A DNA stretch of 32,599 nt from Chloroflexota bacterium (GTDB taxonomy: Bacteria > Chloroflexota > Limnocylindria > P2-11E): contig VBDQ01000038.1 of assembly GCA_005889075.1 (NCBI GenBank), forward strand, positions 1-32,599, read 5' to 3'. The notes beneath the pieces are model-generated. The model made no database searches. It was not told where the DNA came from and saw only the letters and a list, made by a program, of their open reading frames with translations. Every line of letters starts with the position of its first letter. The stretch's first letter is position 1. Positions 15,364 to 21,957 of this stretch are shown here, piece after piece. Position numbers and translations under genes: made by a program.

Positions 15364-16767
15364 TCACTTCAGCTTCCCGCCAACGACGACGCTCGGGATG
15401 CGGATCGTCGGCTGCGCGTCGGCGACCGGCGCTCCCTGGCCATCTTTGCCGCAGGTGCCGGTGGAGTAGCCGAGGTCGTTGCCCACCATGTCGATCTCGC
15501 TCATGAGCTTGGGGCCCTGGCCGACGAGTGTGGCGCCGCGCAGCGGTTCGGCGAGCGACCCATCGCGGATGCGGTAGCACTCGGTGATCTCGAATGCGAA
15601 GTTGCCCGAGACGACGTCGACCTGACCGCCGCCCATCTTCTTCACGAAGACGCCGTCTTTGACCGAGCGGAGGATCTCCGCGGGATCCGACGAGCCGGGA
15701 GCGATCATCGTCGTGGTCATCCGGCAGATCGGCAGGTAGCGGAACGACTCCCGACGTGCATTGCCGCTCCGCGGTATCCCGAGCTTCGCGGCGTGCTTGC
15801 GGTCGGAGAGGTACGTGCGGAGAACGCCGTTCTCGATGAGGACCGTCCGCTGAGTCGGCGTCCCCTCGTCGTCCATCGCCGCTGTGCCGCGCTTGTCCGG
15901 ATCGGTGCCATCGTCGATGACCGTGATGAGCTCGCTCGCGACCTTCTGGCCGATCCGCCCCGAGTACACCGAGAGACCCTTGAGGTTCAGGTCGGCTTCG
16001 AGCCCGTGTCCGACCGACTCGTGGATGAGCGTGCCGCCAGCCTCGCTCGAGAGGACGACGGTGTACGTGCCGGCCGGTGCGGGCTCGGCGCCGACGTTGA
16101 GCACCGCCCGGCGCGCCGCGGTGTGCGCGGCCTCGGCGACCGCCTCCTCGCTCAACATCTCGAACCCCGACGTCCCGCGCAGAGCTTCGAAGCCGGATTC
16201 GAGGACCTCGCCCTGCTTGGCGACCACGTGGACCGCGAAATTCAGCCGAACCCGGGTATCGGAGCGGTGCAGGCCGTCGCTGTTGGCGATCAGGACCTCC
16301 TGGACGCTCTCGCCGTAGCTCACGGTGACCTGCGAGACCCGCGGATCGAGCGACCGAGCGACCTGGTCGGCGCGCCGCAGGAGGGCCACCTTTCGCTCGA
16401 CCGCGACCGATCGCGGGTCGATGGCTACGGTTGAGGGGCGGGGCAGCTCGTCCGGCGTCACCTCGCCTACCTCGTGGAGCGCGCCGCCTTCCTCCACCCC
16501 ACGCGCGGCCCGACCCGCAAGCGCGATGAGGTCGTCGACATCATTGACGTTGCCATTCGCATAGGTCGTGCGCTCACCTTTGGTGACTCGGATCCCGGCG
16601 CCCTGGTCGACACCGCTGATTGCGTCCTCGACGTGCCCGTCATCGAGAACGATCTGAAGAGTTTCGTGTCGCTCCCAGAAGAGCTCAGCCCAATCGCCGC
16701 CTCGCGAGAGCGCAGTGCGGAGCGCTTGTCCCGCCTCGCGCGCGCTGATGGAAGGCGTGCGGGTCAA
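15364..16767 (-). CDS. tldD: TldD, catalytic zinc metalloprotease subunit
   Basis: A roughly 467-residue TldD. The zinc motif is HESVGHGLEAD with H249, E250 and H253, within the family core TLIHESVGHGLEADL. Other hallmarks are GIRVTKGERTTYANGN, ITVIDDGTDPDKRG, MDDEGTPTQRTVLIENGVL and the C-terminal GKDGQGAPV. With TldE it forms a protease with a buried active site for unfolded or modified peptides. The open frame continues upstream, but codons before 16767 lack family match and no ATG or GTG is available. TTG 16767 gives a length close to the usual 480. GGAGG lies too far upstream (17 bases) to confirm this start. It follows the yjbQ-like gene by 71 bases. Confidence 0.92.
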   Translation of the reverse strand: MTRTPSISAREAGQALRTALSRGGDWAELFWERHETLQIVLDDGHVEDAISGVDQGAGIRVTKGERTTYANGNVNDVDDLIALAGRAARGVEEGGALHEVGEVTPDELPRPSTVAIDPRSVAVERKVALLRRADQVARSLDPRVSQVTVSYGESVQEVLIANSDGLHRSDTRVRLNFAVHVVAKQGEVLESGFEALRGTSGFEMLSEEAVAEAAHTAARRAVLNVGAEPAPAGTYTVVLSSEAGGTLIHESVGHGLEADLNLKGLSVYSGRIGQKVASELITVIDDGTDPDKRGTAAMDDEGTPTQRTVLIENGVLRTYLSDRKHAAKLGIPRSGNARRESFRYLPICRMTTTMIAPGSSDPAEILRSVKDGVFVKKMGGGQVDVVSGNFAFEITECYRIRDGSLAEPLRGATLVGQGPKLMSEIDMVGNDLGYSTGTCGKDGQGAPVADAQPTIRIPSVVVGGKLK

Positions 16768-16838
16768 GGTGATCGTGATCGCGTCCTCCGCTCCCCCGTC
16801 GTCAACGCGCGAGCCTAAGGCGAACGATGGTACCGGGT

Positions 16839-17246
16839 TCAGTCGCCGATGACAGTTATGGTCGCGCTTCGTTCGCGCGGTCCATCGAGCTCGGCGAAGT
16901 AAATGCCTTGCCACGTACCAAGCGCGAGCTCGCCATCGCGCACCGCCAGGGTCACCGAGCTACCGATCAGCACCGATTTCACATGAGCGGGACCGTTTCC
17001 TTCGGCGTGCGCGTACTTCGCCTCGCGCGGAACGGCCCGTTCGAGCGCGGTGAGCAGGTCGCGCCGCACGTCGGGATCGGCATTCTCGTTGACGAAGACG
17101 CCGGCGGTCGTATGAGCGACGGTGACGGCGACGATGCCGTCGGCGATCTTCGCCCGCGTGACCGCCGCCTTCACGCGCGCGGTGATGTCGACCGTCTCCT
17201 CGCGTCGCTCGGTCGCGACCGTGATGCGCTCGTGGCGAACGCTCAC
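16839..17246 (-). CDS. YjbQ/UPF0047 family protein
   Basis: A 135-residue member of the small YjbQ (UPF0047) family, of full typical length. Characteristic blocks are VAVTVAHTTAGVFVNENAD, HAEGNGPAHVKSVLIGSS and the terminal LGTWQGIYFAELDGPR. The conserved histidines and glutamate line a likely metal or phosphate site. Members can make thiamine phosphate as a weak side activity, but the true cellular function is unsettled. The GTG start overlaps the threonine dehydratase stop by 4 bases (GTGA), suggesting co-expression. Both enzymes touch reactive PLP/amino-acid or vitamin chemistry, a link I offer only as speculation. Confidence 0.92.
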   Translation of the reverse strand: MSVRHERITVATERREETVDITARVKAAVTRAKIADGIVAVTVAHTTAGVFVNENADPDVRRDLLTALERAVPREAKYAHAEGNGPAHVKSVLIGSSVTLAVRDGELALGTWQGIYFAELDGPRERSATITVIGD

Positions 17247-18238
17247 GAGATCGCGGCTCCTGCGGCGGCAGTCGCCTGCTGTGCCGCGATGCGCGCGATG
17301 AGCGACGGCGTCGCGTTGCCGCCGCTCACGATCAGGACGGCCTTGCGGCCGGTGATGTCGACCTTCCCCGCGCGGATGGCGGCGAGCGGCGCCGCGCCCG
17401 ATGGCTCGACGAGCAGCGAGAGCGTATCGAGGTATTCGTAGCTCGCGCGCTCGAGCGCCGGATCACCCACGGTGACGAACTCGTCGACATACCGCGATGC
17501 GAGCGCCACGTTGAGCTCGTCGGTGCTCTTCGCGACGAGCTTGTCGGCGACGCTATGGGCGTGCTCGAGAGTGACTGGCCGTCCCGCGCGGACCGACCGC
17601 CCGACCGCGTCAGCACCGTCGGGCTCGACACCGACCACACGCGTTCCGGGACGTGTCGCCTTGACCGCGAGCGCGATGCCGCTGATGAGGCCGCCGCCAC
17701 CAACCGGTACCACGATGACGTCGACCTCGGGCAGATCCTCGACGACCTCGAGACCGATCGTGCCCTGCCCCGAGATGATGAGCGGGTCCGCGTACGGATG
17801 GACGAACGTCTTGCCCTGCTCGGTCTCGATGCGATGCGCCAGGGCGAGCGTGTCGTCGTAGACGTCGCCTTCGAGCAGCACCTCGGCGCCGTAAGCCCGG
17901 CACACGCGAACGATCGTTTCCGAGACGCCGCGCGGCATCACCACCGTGGCCGGGGTGCCGAGCGCCAACGCTGCGTAGGCGACGCCCTGCGCATGACTGC
18001 CCGCCGACGCCGCGACGACGCCACGCCCGCGCGCGTATGCATTGAGCGACGCGATCTTGTTGAGCGCGCCGCGGACCTTGAACGTCCGGGTCGGCTTGAA
18101 AGTCTCGATCTTGAGGTGCACTTCGGCGCGAAGCTCCGATGAGAGAAGCGGCGAGCGCTCGAGAGGGGCCCGCGGCAGATACCGATCGACGACGCGCCGG
18201 GCCGCCACGACGTCGGCCACCGTCGGCTGGCGCTGCAC
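17243..18238 (-). CDS. Threonine/serine dehydratase (fold-type II PLP enzyme)
   Basis: A 331-residue PLP lyase of the TdcB/IlvA type. The Schiff-base lysine is K54 in TRTFKVRGA. The substrate loop SAGSHAQGVA is present, with His where many members have Asn (S-x-G-N-H-A). The phosphate cup is VPVGGGGLISG and the C-terminal LIVSGGNATPS is standard. It lacks the C-terminal ACT-like regulatory domain of biosynthetic IlvA, so it is the short catabolic form. Threonine ammonia-lyase giving 2-oxobutyrate is the likely reaction; serine dehydratase or racemase activity is possible. GTG 18238 is 6 bases after a TATCGT -10 box that overlaps the promoter of prmC on the other strand. It appears to be the first gene of the long minus-strand run. 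Confidence 0.9.
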   Translation of the reverse strand: MQRQPTVADVVAARRVVDRYLPRAPLERSPLLSSELRAEVHLKIETFKPTRTFKVRGALNKIASLNAYARGRGVVAASAGSHAQGVAYAALALGTPATVVMPRGVSETIVRVCRAYGAEVLLEGDVYDDTLALAHRIETEQGKTFVHPYADPLIISGQGTIGLEVVEDLPEVDVIVVPVGGGGLISGIALAVKATRPGTRVVGVEPDGADAVGRSVRAGRPVTLEHAHSVADKLVAKSTDELNVALASRYVDEFVTVGDPALERASYEYLDTLSLLVEPSGAAPLAAIRAGKVDITGRKAVLIVSGGNATPSLIARIAAQQATAAAGAAIS

Positions 18239-18244
18239 CGCGCG

Positions 18245-18252
18245 ACGATACT
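18245..18252. promoter_or_regulatory. Overlapping divergent -10 boxes (bidirectional promoter)
   Basis: Only 20 bases separate the two start codons. On the minus strand TATCGT (18250-18245) lies 6 bases from the dehydratase GTG. On the plus strand GATACT (18247-18252) lies 6 bases from the prmC ATG. The two -10 boxes share four bases, so both genes should be leaderless and their transcription may be mutually exclusive. Confidence 0.55.
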
Positions 18253-18258
18253 TCGCCG

Positions 18259-19110
18259 ATGCGGACGTGGGGTGAGGAGCGGGACGCAGGCACTGCGGCG
18301 CTGCGTGCGGCCGGCATCGCGACCGCCGTCCTCGACGCCGACGTCCTTCTTGCGCACGTGCTCGGCGTCGCGAAGGAAACGCTGTACGCGCATCCTGACA
18401 TGGAGCTGTCGCACGGCGCGATGCGCCGGTACCGCGAGCTCGTCGCGCGGCGAGCGAAAGGGGAGCCGGTCGCGTATCTGCGGGGCTTCAAGGAGTTCTA
18501 CGGCCTGCGCTTCCTCGTCGATCCGCGCGTGTTGATCCCGCGGCCGGAGACCGAAACCCTGGTGGAGGCCGCGCGGTCGGCGATCGCGGGGCGTTCGCTG
18601 ACGGTCGTCGATCTGGGAACGGGCTCGGGCGCCGTCGCGATCGCGATCGCGGCGCACGAGCCTGCCGCACGCGTGATCGCCAGCGACCTCTCCGCCGACG
18701 CGCTCGCAGTGGCGAGGGCGAACGCGGTCGAGCTCGGCGTGGCGGAACGTATCGAGTTCCGTGCAGGTGATCTGCTTGGACCCATCAGCGAGACGGTCGA
18801 CATGGTCGTCGCGAACCTTCCGTATCTGCGCGACGATGCGCTGGACGATCTCGTCGGCGAGCGCACGTCGCTGGCGTTCGAGCCGCGGCTCGCGGTCGCC
18901 GCGGGGACCGACGGGCTCGCGCTCATCTGCCGCGCCGCGAACGACCTTCCGCGCGTGCTCGCGGCCGGCGGCCTTGCGCTCTTCGAGGTCGATCCACCGA
19001 TCGCGGACGCGGTCGTCGATCTCCTGCGTCGCGCGCTTGGCGGGATGCCGACTGTCATGAGCGATCTCGCCGGACAGGCGAGGGTCGTCAAGGCAGCACG
19101 CGCCGGATAA
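18259..19110 (+). CDS. prmC: Peptide chain release factor N5-glutamine methyltransferase PrmC
   Basis: A 283-residue protein with the helical N-terminal domain (ADVLLAHVLGVAKETLY) and the SAM-dependent methyltransferase domain. The SAM motif is DLGTGSG (118-124) and the linker RVLIPRPETETLVE is typical of PrmC. The catalytic NPPY motif reads NLPY here (N186-Y189), a variant with Leu for the first Pro. The enzyme methylates the glutamine of the GGQ loop in release factors RF1 and RF2. ATG 18259 sits 6 bases after a -10 box with no ribosome site. The longer open frame upstream is antisense to the dehydratase and was excluded. In related genomes prmC lies near tsaC and rpiB; here four genes intervene. 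Confidence 0.93.
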   Translation: MRTWGEERDAGTAALRAAGIATAVLDADVLLAHVLGVAKETLYAHPDMELSHGAMRRYRELVARRAKGEPVAYLRGFKEFYGLRFLVDPRVLIPRPETETLVEAARSAIAGRSLTVVDLGTGSGAVAIAIAAHEPAARVIASDLSADALAVARANAVELGVAERIEFRAGDLLGPISETVDMVVANLPYLRDDALDDLVGERTSLAFEPRLAVAAGTDGLALICRAANDLPRVLAAGGLALFEVDPPIADAVVDLLRRALGGMPTVMSDLAGQARVVKAARAG

Positions 19111-19206
19111 AGGGATCAGGCTGGATACGGCTGCTACGCTGTGACGACCGGCTCCTTTCCCTGAGACGCGGAGTCGATTGCCCATCTCCACGTTGAAAGG
19201 ATTGCC

Positions 19207-19416
19207 GTGCGAACAGGTGGTTTCCCTTGCCGTTCCAACGGATGCACCGCGCAGTTTGGCGTCGCTGACTCGAGCTCGATGCAATCGCTAATGGACGCCA
19301 GCGCGGCGCGCACCGCACACGAGATCGAAGTGCACGACTACCGGCATCCACGTCCGCCCGAGGAACCGCGCCGTGTGTCGCCGTATGTCTCGCGGACCAA
19401 GGCGACAAAACAGTGA
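19207..19416 (+). CDS. Small C2H2-like zinc-finger protein
   Basis: A 69-residue protein with a probable zinc site: C8-x4-C13 near the start, then H38-x4-H43 (FPCRSNGCTAQF and AHEIEVHDY), spaced like an expanded C2H2 finger. The tail is basic and proline-rich (PRPPEEPRRVSPY). GTG 19207 is preceded by AAAGGA at 5-6 bases, a good ribosome site. This is one of the few starts here with a real leader; the 96-base region 19111-19206 holds it and a possible promoter (TACGCT). It is followed after 34 bases by a cold-shock gene, so the two may be co-transcribed. Function is unknown; nucleic-acid or protein binding is an inference from the finger and basic tail. Confidence 0.65.
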   Translation: MRTGGFPCRSNGCTAQFGVADSSSMQSLMDASAARTAHEIEVHDYRHPRPPEEPRRVSPYVSRTKATKQ

Positions 19417-19419
19417 GGA

Positions 19420-19436
19420 CGCCGGCGCTGCCGGCG
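19420..19436 (+). promoter_or_regulatory. Hairpin just upstream of the cold-shock gene
   Basis: CGCCGGC (19420-19426) pairs with GCCGGCG (19430-19436) around GCT. It ends 3 bases before the strong ribosome site AGGAGGA (19440-19446). A temperature- or protein-sensitive 5' element would fit a cold-shock mRNA, but the role is inferred from position only. Confidence 0.45.
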
Positions 19437-19450
19437 ATCAGGAGGACATC

Positions 19451-19657
19451 GTGGCATCAGGAACGATCAAGAAGCTAGTTAGCGACCGGGGTTTCGGCTT
19501 CATCCAGCAGGCGGACGGGACGGACATCTTCTTCCACCGCTCGGCCGTGGCATCGGGCGGCTTCGACATGCTGAGCGAAGGCCAAGCCGTCACGTACGAC
19601 AAGGGGATGGACCCGCGCCGCAACAAAGAGAACGCTGAGAAGGTGACGCCCGCATAG
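19451..19657 (+). CDS. Cold-shock domain protein (CspA family)
   Basis: A 68-residue single cold-shock domain. The RNA-binding motifs RGFGFI (RNP1) and DIFFHRSAV (RNP2) are intact, and the start SGTIKKL and end KENAEKVTPA match the family. It binds single-stranded RNA and DNA and loosens RNA structure in the cytoplasm. GTG 19451 is set by an excellent ribosome site, AGGAGGA, 4 bases upstream. The longer open frame from 19373 only mirrors the zinc-finger gene. A short hairpin precedes the ribosome site. Its neighbour upstream is a small zinc-finger-like protein, which may form a functional pair with it. Confidence 0.93.
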   Translation: MASGTIKKLVSDRGFGFIQQADGTDIFFHRSAVASGGFDMLSEGQAVTYDKGMDPRRNKENAEKVTPA

Positions 19658-19702
19658 CGTCGACGCGGCTGGTCCCGACGGGCCAGCCGACCTGGCGCGA
19701 CC

Positions 19703-19708
19703 TAGGGT
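19703..19708 (+). promoter_or_regulatory. -10 box of predicted leaderless promoter for the GNAT gene
   Basis: TAGGGT lies 5 bases before the ATG at 19714 and no ribosome site is present. The same hexamer serves the gene at 2948. Confidence 0.4.
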
Positions 19709-19713
19709 CGCGA

Positions 19714-20328
19714 ATGCTGCAGCTGGAGCGCGCCGAGTGGGGCGTTCGCGCGTTCACCGACCAAGAGATGCGACAGCAAGTGGTGTCCGCTCGGTCGGTG
19801 ATGGCCGCGATCTTCGACGCGGACCGGCTCATCGGCTTCGCGGTCGCCGGCCCCGGATGGTCGAGAGCTCGCGCGACGTTGTTCAACGTGCTGATCGATC
19901 CCGATCATCGCGGCCGAGGCCTGGTCTGGCCGATGCTCGCCGAGCTCGAACGCCCGCTCATCGAGCGCGGGTACGGCGAGCTGGTGATGGACGCCAGGAT
20001 CGCCAACGGCTTCGCGGACGCCGTGGAACGGCGTTACCGCGGTCGAGCCCGCATTCTCGCGCCGGATCATCCGAGCCCGTACGGTCCGCAGCGCACGATC
20101 GCGGTCAGCCTTCGAGCCGCGCGGGTAGCTCCGAAAGCGTCGCGATCATCTCGTGCGCCGACGCCGCCCCGACCGTCGCGAGCAAGAACGTCCGCGCGAA
20201 GCCGGCACGCCTTGCCCAGTCGAGGCACTTCTCCTGGTCGTCCACGGTCACCGCGTCCTCTCCGCGGATCCCCGAGTGCTCGAGGATCTTCCGATAGAAC
20301 CCGGCGTTCGTCTTCCACCGATCGATGA
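19714..20328 (+). CDS. GNAT-family acetyltransferase
   Basis: The first ~135 residues form a GNAT N-acetyltransferase: LIGFAVAGPGW, then motif A as NVLIDPDHRGRGLVWPMLAELE (acetyl-CoA pyrophosphate loop RGRGL), and ANGFADAVERRYRGR. Substrate is unknown. After about residue 137 the frame runs on for some 70 residues directly antisense to the HAD gene. There the third codon positions lose their G/C bias, so this tail is probably not evolved coding sequence. A stop exists in another frame near 20131, so a small frameshift, real or a sequence error, may have removed the natural end. The start at ATG 19714 is supported by a -10 box 5 bases upstream. Confidence 0.75.
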   Translation: MLQLERAEWGVRAFTDQEMRQQVVSARSVMAAIFDADRLIGFAVAGPGWSRARATLFNVLIDPDHRGRGLVWPMLAELERPLIERGYGELVMDARIANGFADAVERRYRGRARILAPDHPSPYGPQRTIAVSLRAARVAPKASRSSRAPTPPRPSRARTSARSRHALPSRGTSPGRPRSPRPLRGSPSARGSSDRTRRSSSTDR

Positions 20329-20803
20329 GATCTGACCCATAGGTCGCGTCGAACAGGTTGCGGATTCCCATGGCCTGCAGGTGGCCATCGGTGTAGGCCG
20401 AATGAGCACCCGCCGAGGTGAAGACGCGATGCCCGCGTGCCCTCAGCGTCCGGACCGCCTCGACCGCACCCGGTGACCCCGCGTCGATCCGGCTCGTGAC
20501 CCACGCGATCGTCTCTTTGGCGAGCACACCGGCGTTCTTCGGCACCGGCACGCCGACCTTCTCGCACATCTCACGAAGCCAGAGACGAAGAAGGCGCGAG
20601 TGCGTCTCGCGCGGCGTGCCCCTGGGATCGCGGTAGCGCGCGAACATCCGCTCCGCCGCATATGCGTTCGCCGGTCCCCACGCGGCGGCCTCGCCGCCGA
20701 GCCGAGGCGCGAGGAATTCACCGACGAGCGCTTGCCATCGCGCGGAGACATCCGTTCCATCGATGAGGACACCCCACATGTCGAAGAAGACCGCGACGCT
20801 CAT
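20105..20803 (-). CDS. HAD-superfamily hydrolase
   Basis: A 232-residue HAD protein. Motif I is FFDMWGVLID, with nucleophile D8. The usual second Asp (D-x-D) is W10, as in dehalogenase-like variants where that position is not acidic. Motif II is HRVFTSAG, a lysine lies in RWKTNAGFYRKIL and motif IV is DAVTVDDQEKCLDWARRAGF. A helical cap occupies about 20-100. The family hydrolyses phosphate esters or carbon-halogen bonds. The missing general acid makes ordinary phosphatase chemistry less sure. It starts at ATG 20803, 45 bases from the divergent tsaC start. Its last 224 bases overlap the tail of the opposed GNAT frame. Confidence 0.85.
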   Translation of the reverse strand: MSVAVFFDMWGVLIDGTDVSARWQALVGEFLAPRLGGEAAAWGPANAYAAERMFARYRDPRGTPRETHSRLLRLWLREMCEKVGVPVPKNAGVLAKETIAWVTSRIDAGSPGAVEAVRTLRARGHRVFTSAGAHSAYTDGHLQAMGIRNLFDATYGSDLIDRWKTNAGFYRKILEHSGIRGEDAVTVDDQEKCLDWARRAGFARTFLLATVGAASAHEMIATLSELPARLEG

Positions 20804-20815
20804 CGCGATGCGATT

Positions 20816-20841
20816 TTGACGGCGTGGGGACGGCCTATCAT
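20816..20841 (+). promoter_or_regulatory. Promoter of the tsaC-rpiB-glyA-upp operon
   Basis: TTGACG (20816-20821) and TATCAT (20836-20841) resemble -35 and -10 boxes, though the 14-base spacer is short. The -10 box is 7 bases from the GTG at 20849, so the mRNA should be leaderless. Confidence 0.5.
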
Positions 20842-20848
20842 CCACGAG

Positions 20849-21442
20849 GTGAAAACGCGCCTCCTCGCGGCGGATGCGCCGGGAGCGGTGGAGGAGGCCG
20901 CGGCAGCGCTCGCGCAGGGCGAGCTCGTCGCTTTCCCCACCGACACCGTGTATGGGCTCTCGGCTGGGCAGGAGCACGTCCGCAAGCTCTACGGGGCGAA
21001 AGATCGACCGCAGGACAAGCGCATCCCGGTCCTGCTCTCGGATCCGGCGAATCTCGATGCGAGCGCCATCGTCACTCCCGCGGCGCGCGCCCTCGCGCGC
21101 CGCTTCTGGCCCGGCCCGCTCACGATCGTTCTCGTCGCACCGCGTCGCGGCACGCTCGCGTTCCGGGTACCCGATCATCCACTGGCGCGCCGGCTCATCG
21201 CCGCGAGCGGTGGAGGTCTTCCGGTCACGAGCGCCAATCGCTCCGGGGGGCCGGACGCGCGGACCGCCGCGGACGTGATCGCCCAGCTTGACGGTCGCAT
21301 CGCGCTCGTGCTCGACGGCGGCACGACGCCCGGCGGGGTGTCCTCGACGGTCGTCGACTGCACCACCGATCAGGTCAAGATCCTCCGCGAAGGCGCCATC
21401 GCGAAGAGCGACATCGAGCAGCTGCTCGCGCAGGTGGCATGA
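20849..21442 (+). CDS. tsaC: L-threonylcarbamoyladenylate synthase (TsaC/YwlC type)
   Basis: A 197-residue YrdC-domain enzyme that makes threonylcarbamoyl-AMP from threonine, bicarbonate and ATP for the universal t6A37 tRNA modification. Hallmarks: GELVAFPTDTVYGLSAG, KLYGAKDRPQDKRIPVL (K-x-R substrate loop), FWPGPLTIVL, RVPDHPLARRLI and the SANRSG loop. It lacks the extra Sua5 C-terminal domain, so it is the short form. GTG 20849 is chosen because it lies 7 bases after TATCAT, and the open frame further upstream only mirrors the HAD gene. Its stop overlaps rpiB (ATGA). It opens the housekeeping operon tsaC-rpiB-glyA-upp. Confidence 0.92.
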   Translation: MKTRLLAADAPGAVEEAAAALAQGELVAFPTDTVYGLSAGQEHVRKLYGAKDRPQDKRIPVLLSDPANLDASAIVTPAARALARRFWPGPLTIVLVAPRRGTLAFRVPDHPLARRLIAASGGGLPVTSANRSGGPDARTAADVIAQLDGRIALVLDGGTTPGGVSSTVVDCTTDQVKILREGAIAKSDIEQLLAQVA

Positions 21443-21957
21443 AGATCGGGTTCGCCGCCGACCATGCCGGGCAACGGCTCAAAGGGGCGATCGTCGATCA
21501 CCTCAAGGCGGCCGGGCACACGGTCGTCGTCTACGGGCCCGAGACAACGCCTGACGACGACTATCCGCTGATCGTGCGCGTCCTTGCCGACGCGATCGCA
21601 CGGGGCGACGTCGAGCGCGGGATCTTCACCTGCGGCTCGGGGATCGGTCCCGCGGTCGTGGCCAACAAGATCGCGGGCATCCGCGCGGCGGTCGTCGATA
21701 ACGAGTGGTCGGCGCGCGACGCGGTCCAGCACGTGGACCTGAATCTCTTGACGCTCGGCGAACGGGTCATCGGCGCCGAGCTCGCGAAGAGCATCGTCGA
21801 CGCCTATCTCTCGGCACAGCCCGAAGGCGGGCGGCACGAGCGCAGGCGCAAGCAGATCGAGGCGATGGAGCCGAGACCGATGACCGCGGCGGACGCGGGG
21901 GCAGGGACCCCGGCCCCTGGGTTGCGAAGCAACGCCGGAATGCGCAGGGGCGGATGA
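21439..21957 (+). CDS. rpiB: Ribose-5-phosphate isomerase B
   Basis: RpiB interconverts ribose 5-phosphate and ribulose 5-phosphate in the pentose phosphate pathway. Motifs are IGFAADHAG (D8, H9) and the catalytic cysteine C65 in GIFTCGSGIG; VDLNLLTLGERVIG is also typical. The normal protein ends near residue 145 (RRKQIEAME). Here about 27 more residues, rich in Gly, Ala and Pro, are encoded by a GC-rich hairpin region running up to glyA. This tail looks like repeat-derived read-through rather than a domain. The ATG overlaps the tsaC stop (ATGA) and the stop overlaps the glyA ATG (ATGA), so the three genes are translationally coupled. Confidence 0.93.
   Translation: MKIGFAADHAGQRLKGAIVDHLKAAGHTVVVYGPETTPDDDYPLIVRVLADAIARGDVERGIFTCGSGIGPAVVANKIAGIRAAVVDNEWSARDAVQHVDLNLLTLGERVIGAELAKSIVDAYLSAQPEGGRHERRRKQIEAMEPRPMTAADAGAGTPAPGLRSNAGMRRGG
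21913..21951 (+). repeat. Nested hairpin overlapping the glyA ribosome site
   Basis: GCCCCTG (21913-21919) pairs with CAGGGGC (21945-21951), and inside it GTTGC (21921-21925) pairs with GCAAC (21929-21933). The outer 3' arm contains AGGGG, the only ribosome site for glyA at 21954, so the fold could hide it unless ribosomes finishing rpiB open it. It also encodes the odd tail of RpiB. Confidence 0.55.

Noticed and set aside
14839..16434. 531-codon plus-strand frame opposite tldE and tldD
   Set aside because: Antisense to two confidently identified genes, Arg/Ser-rich, with no recognisable motif.
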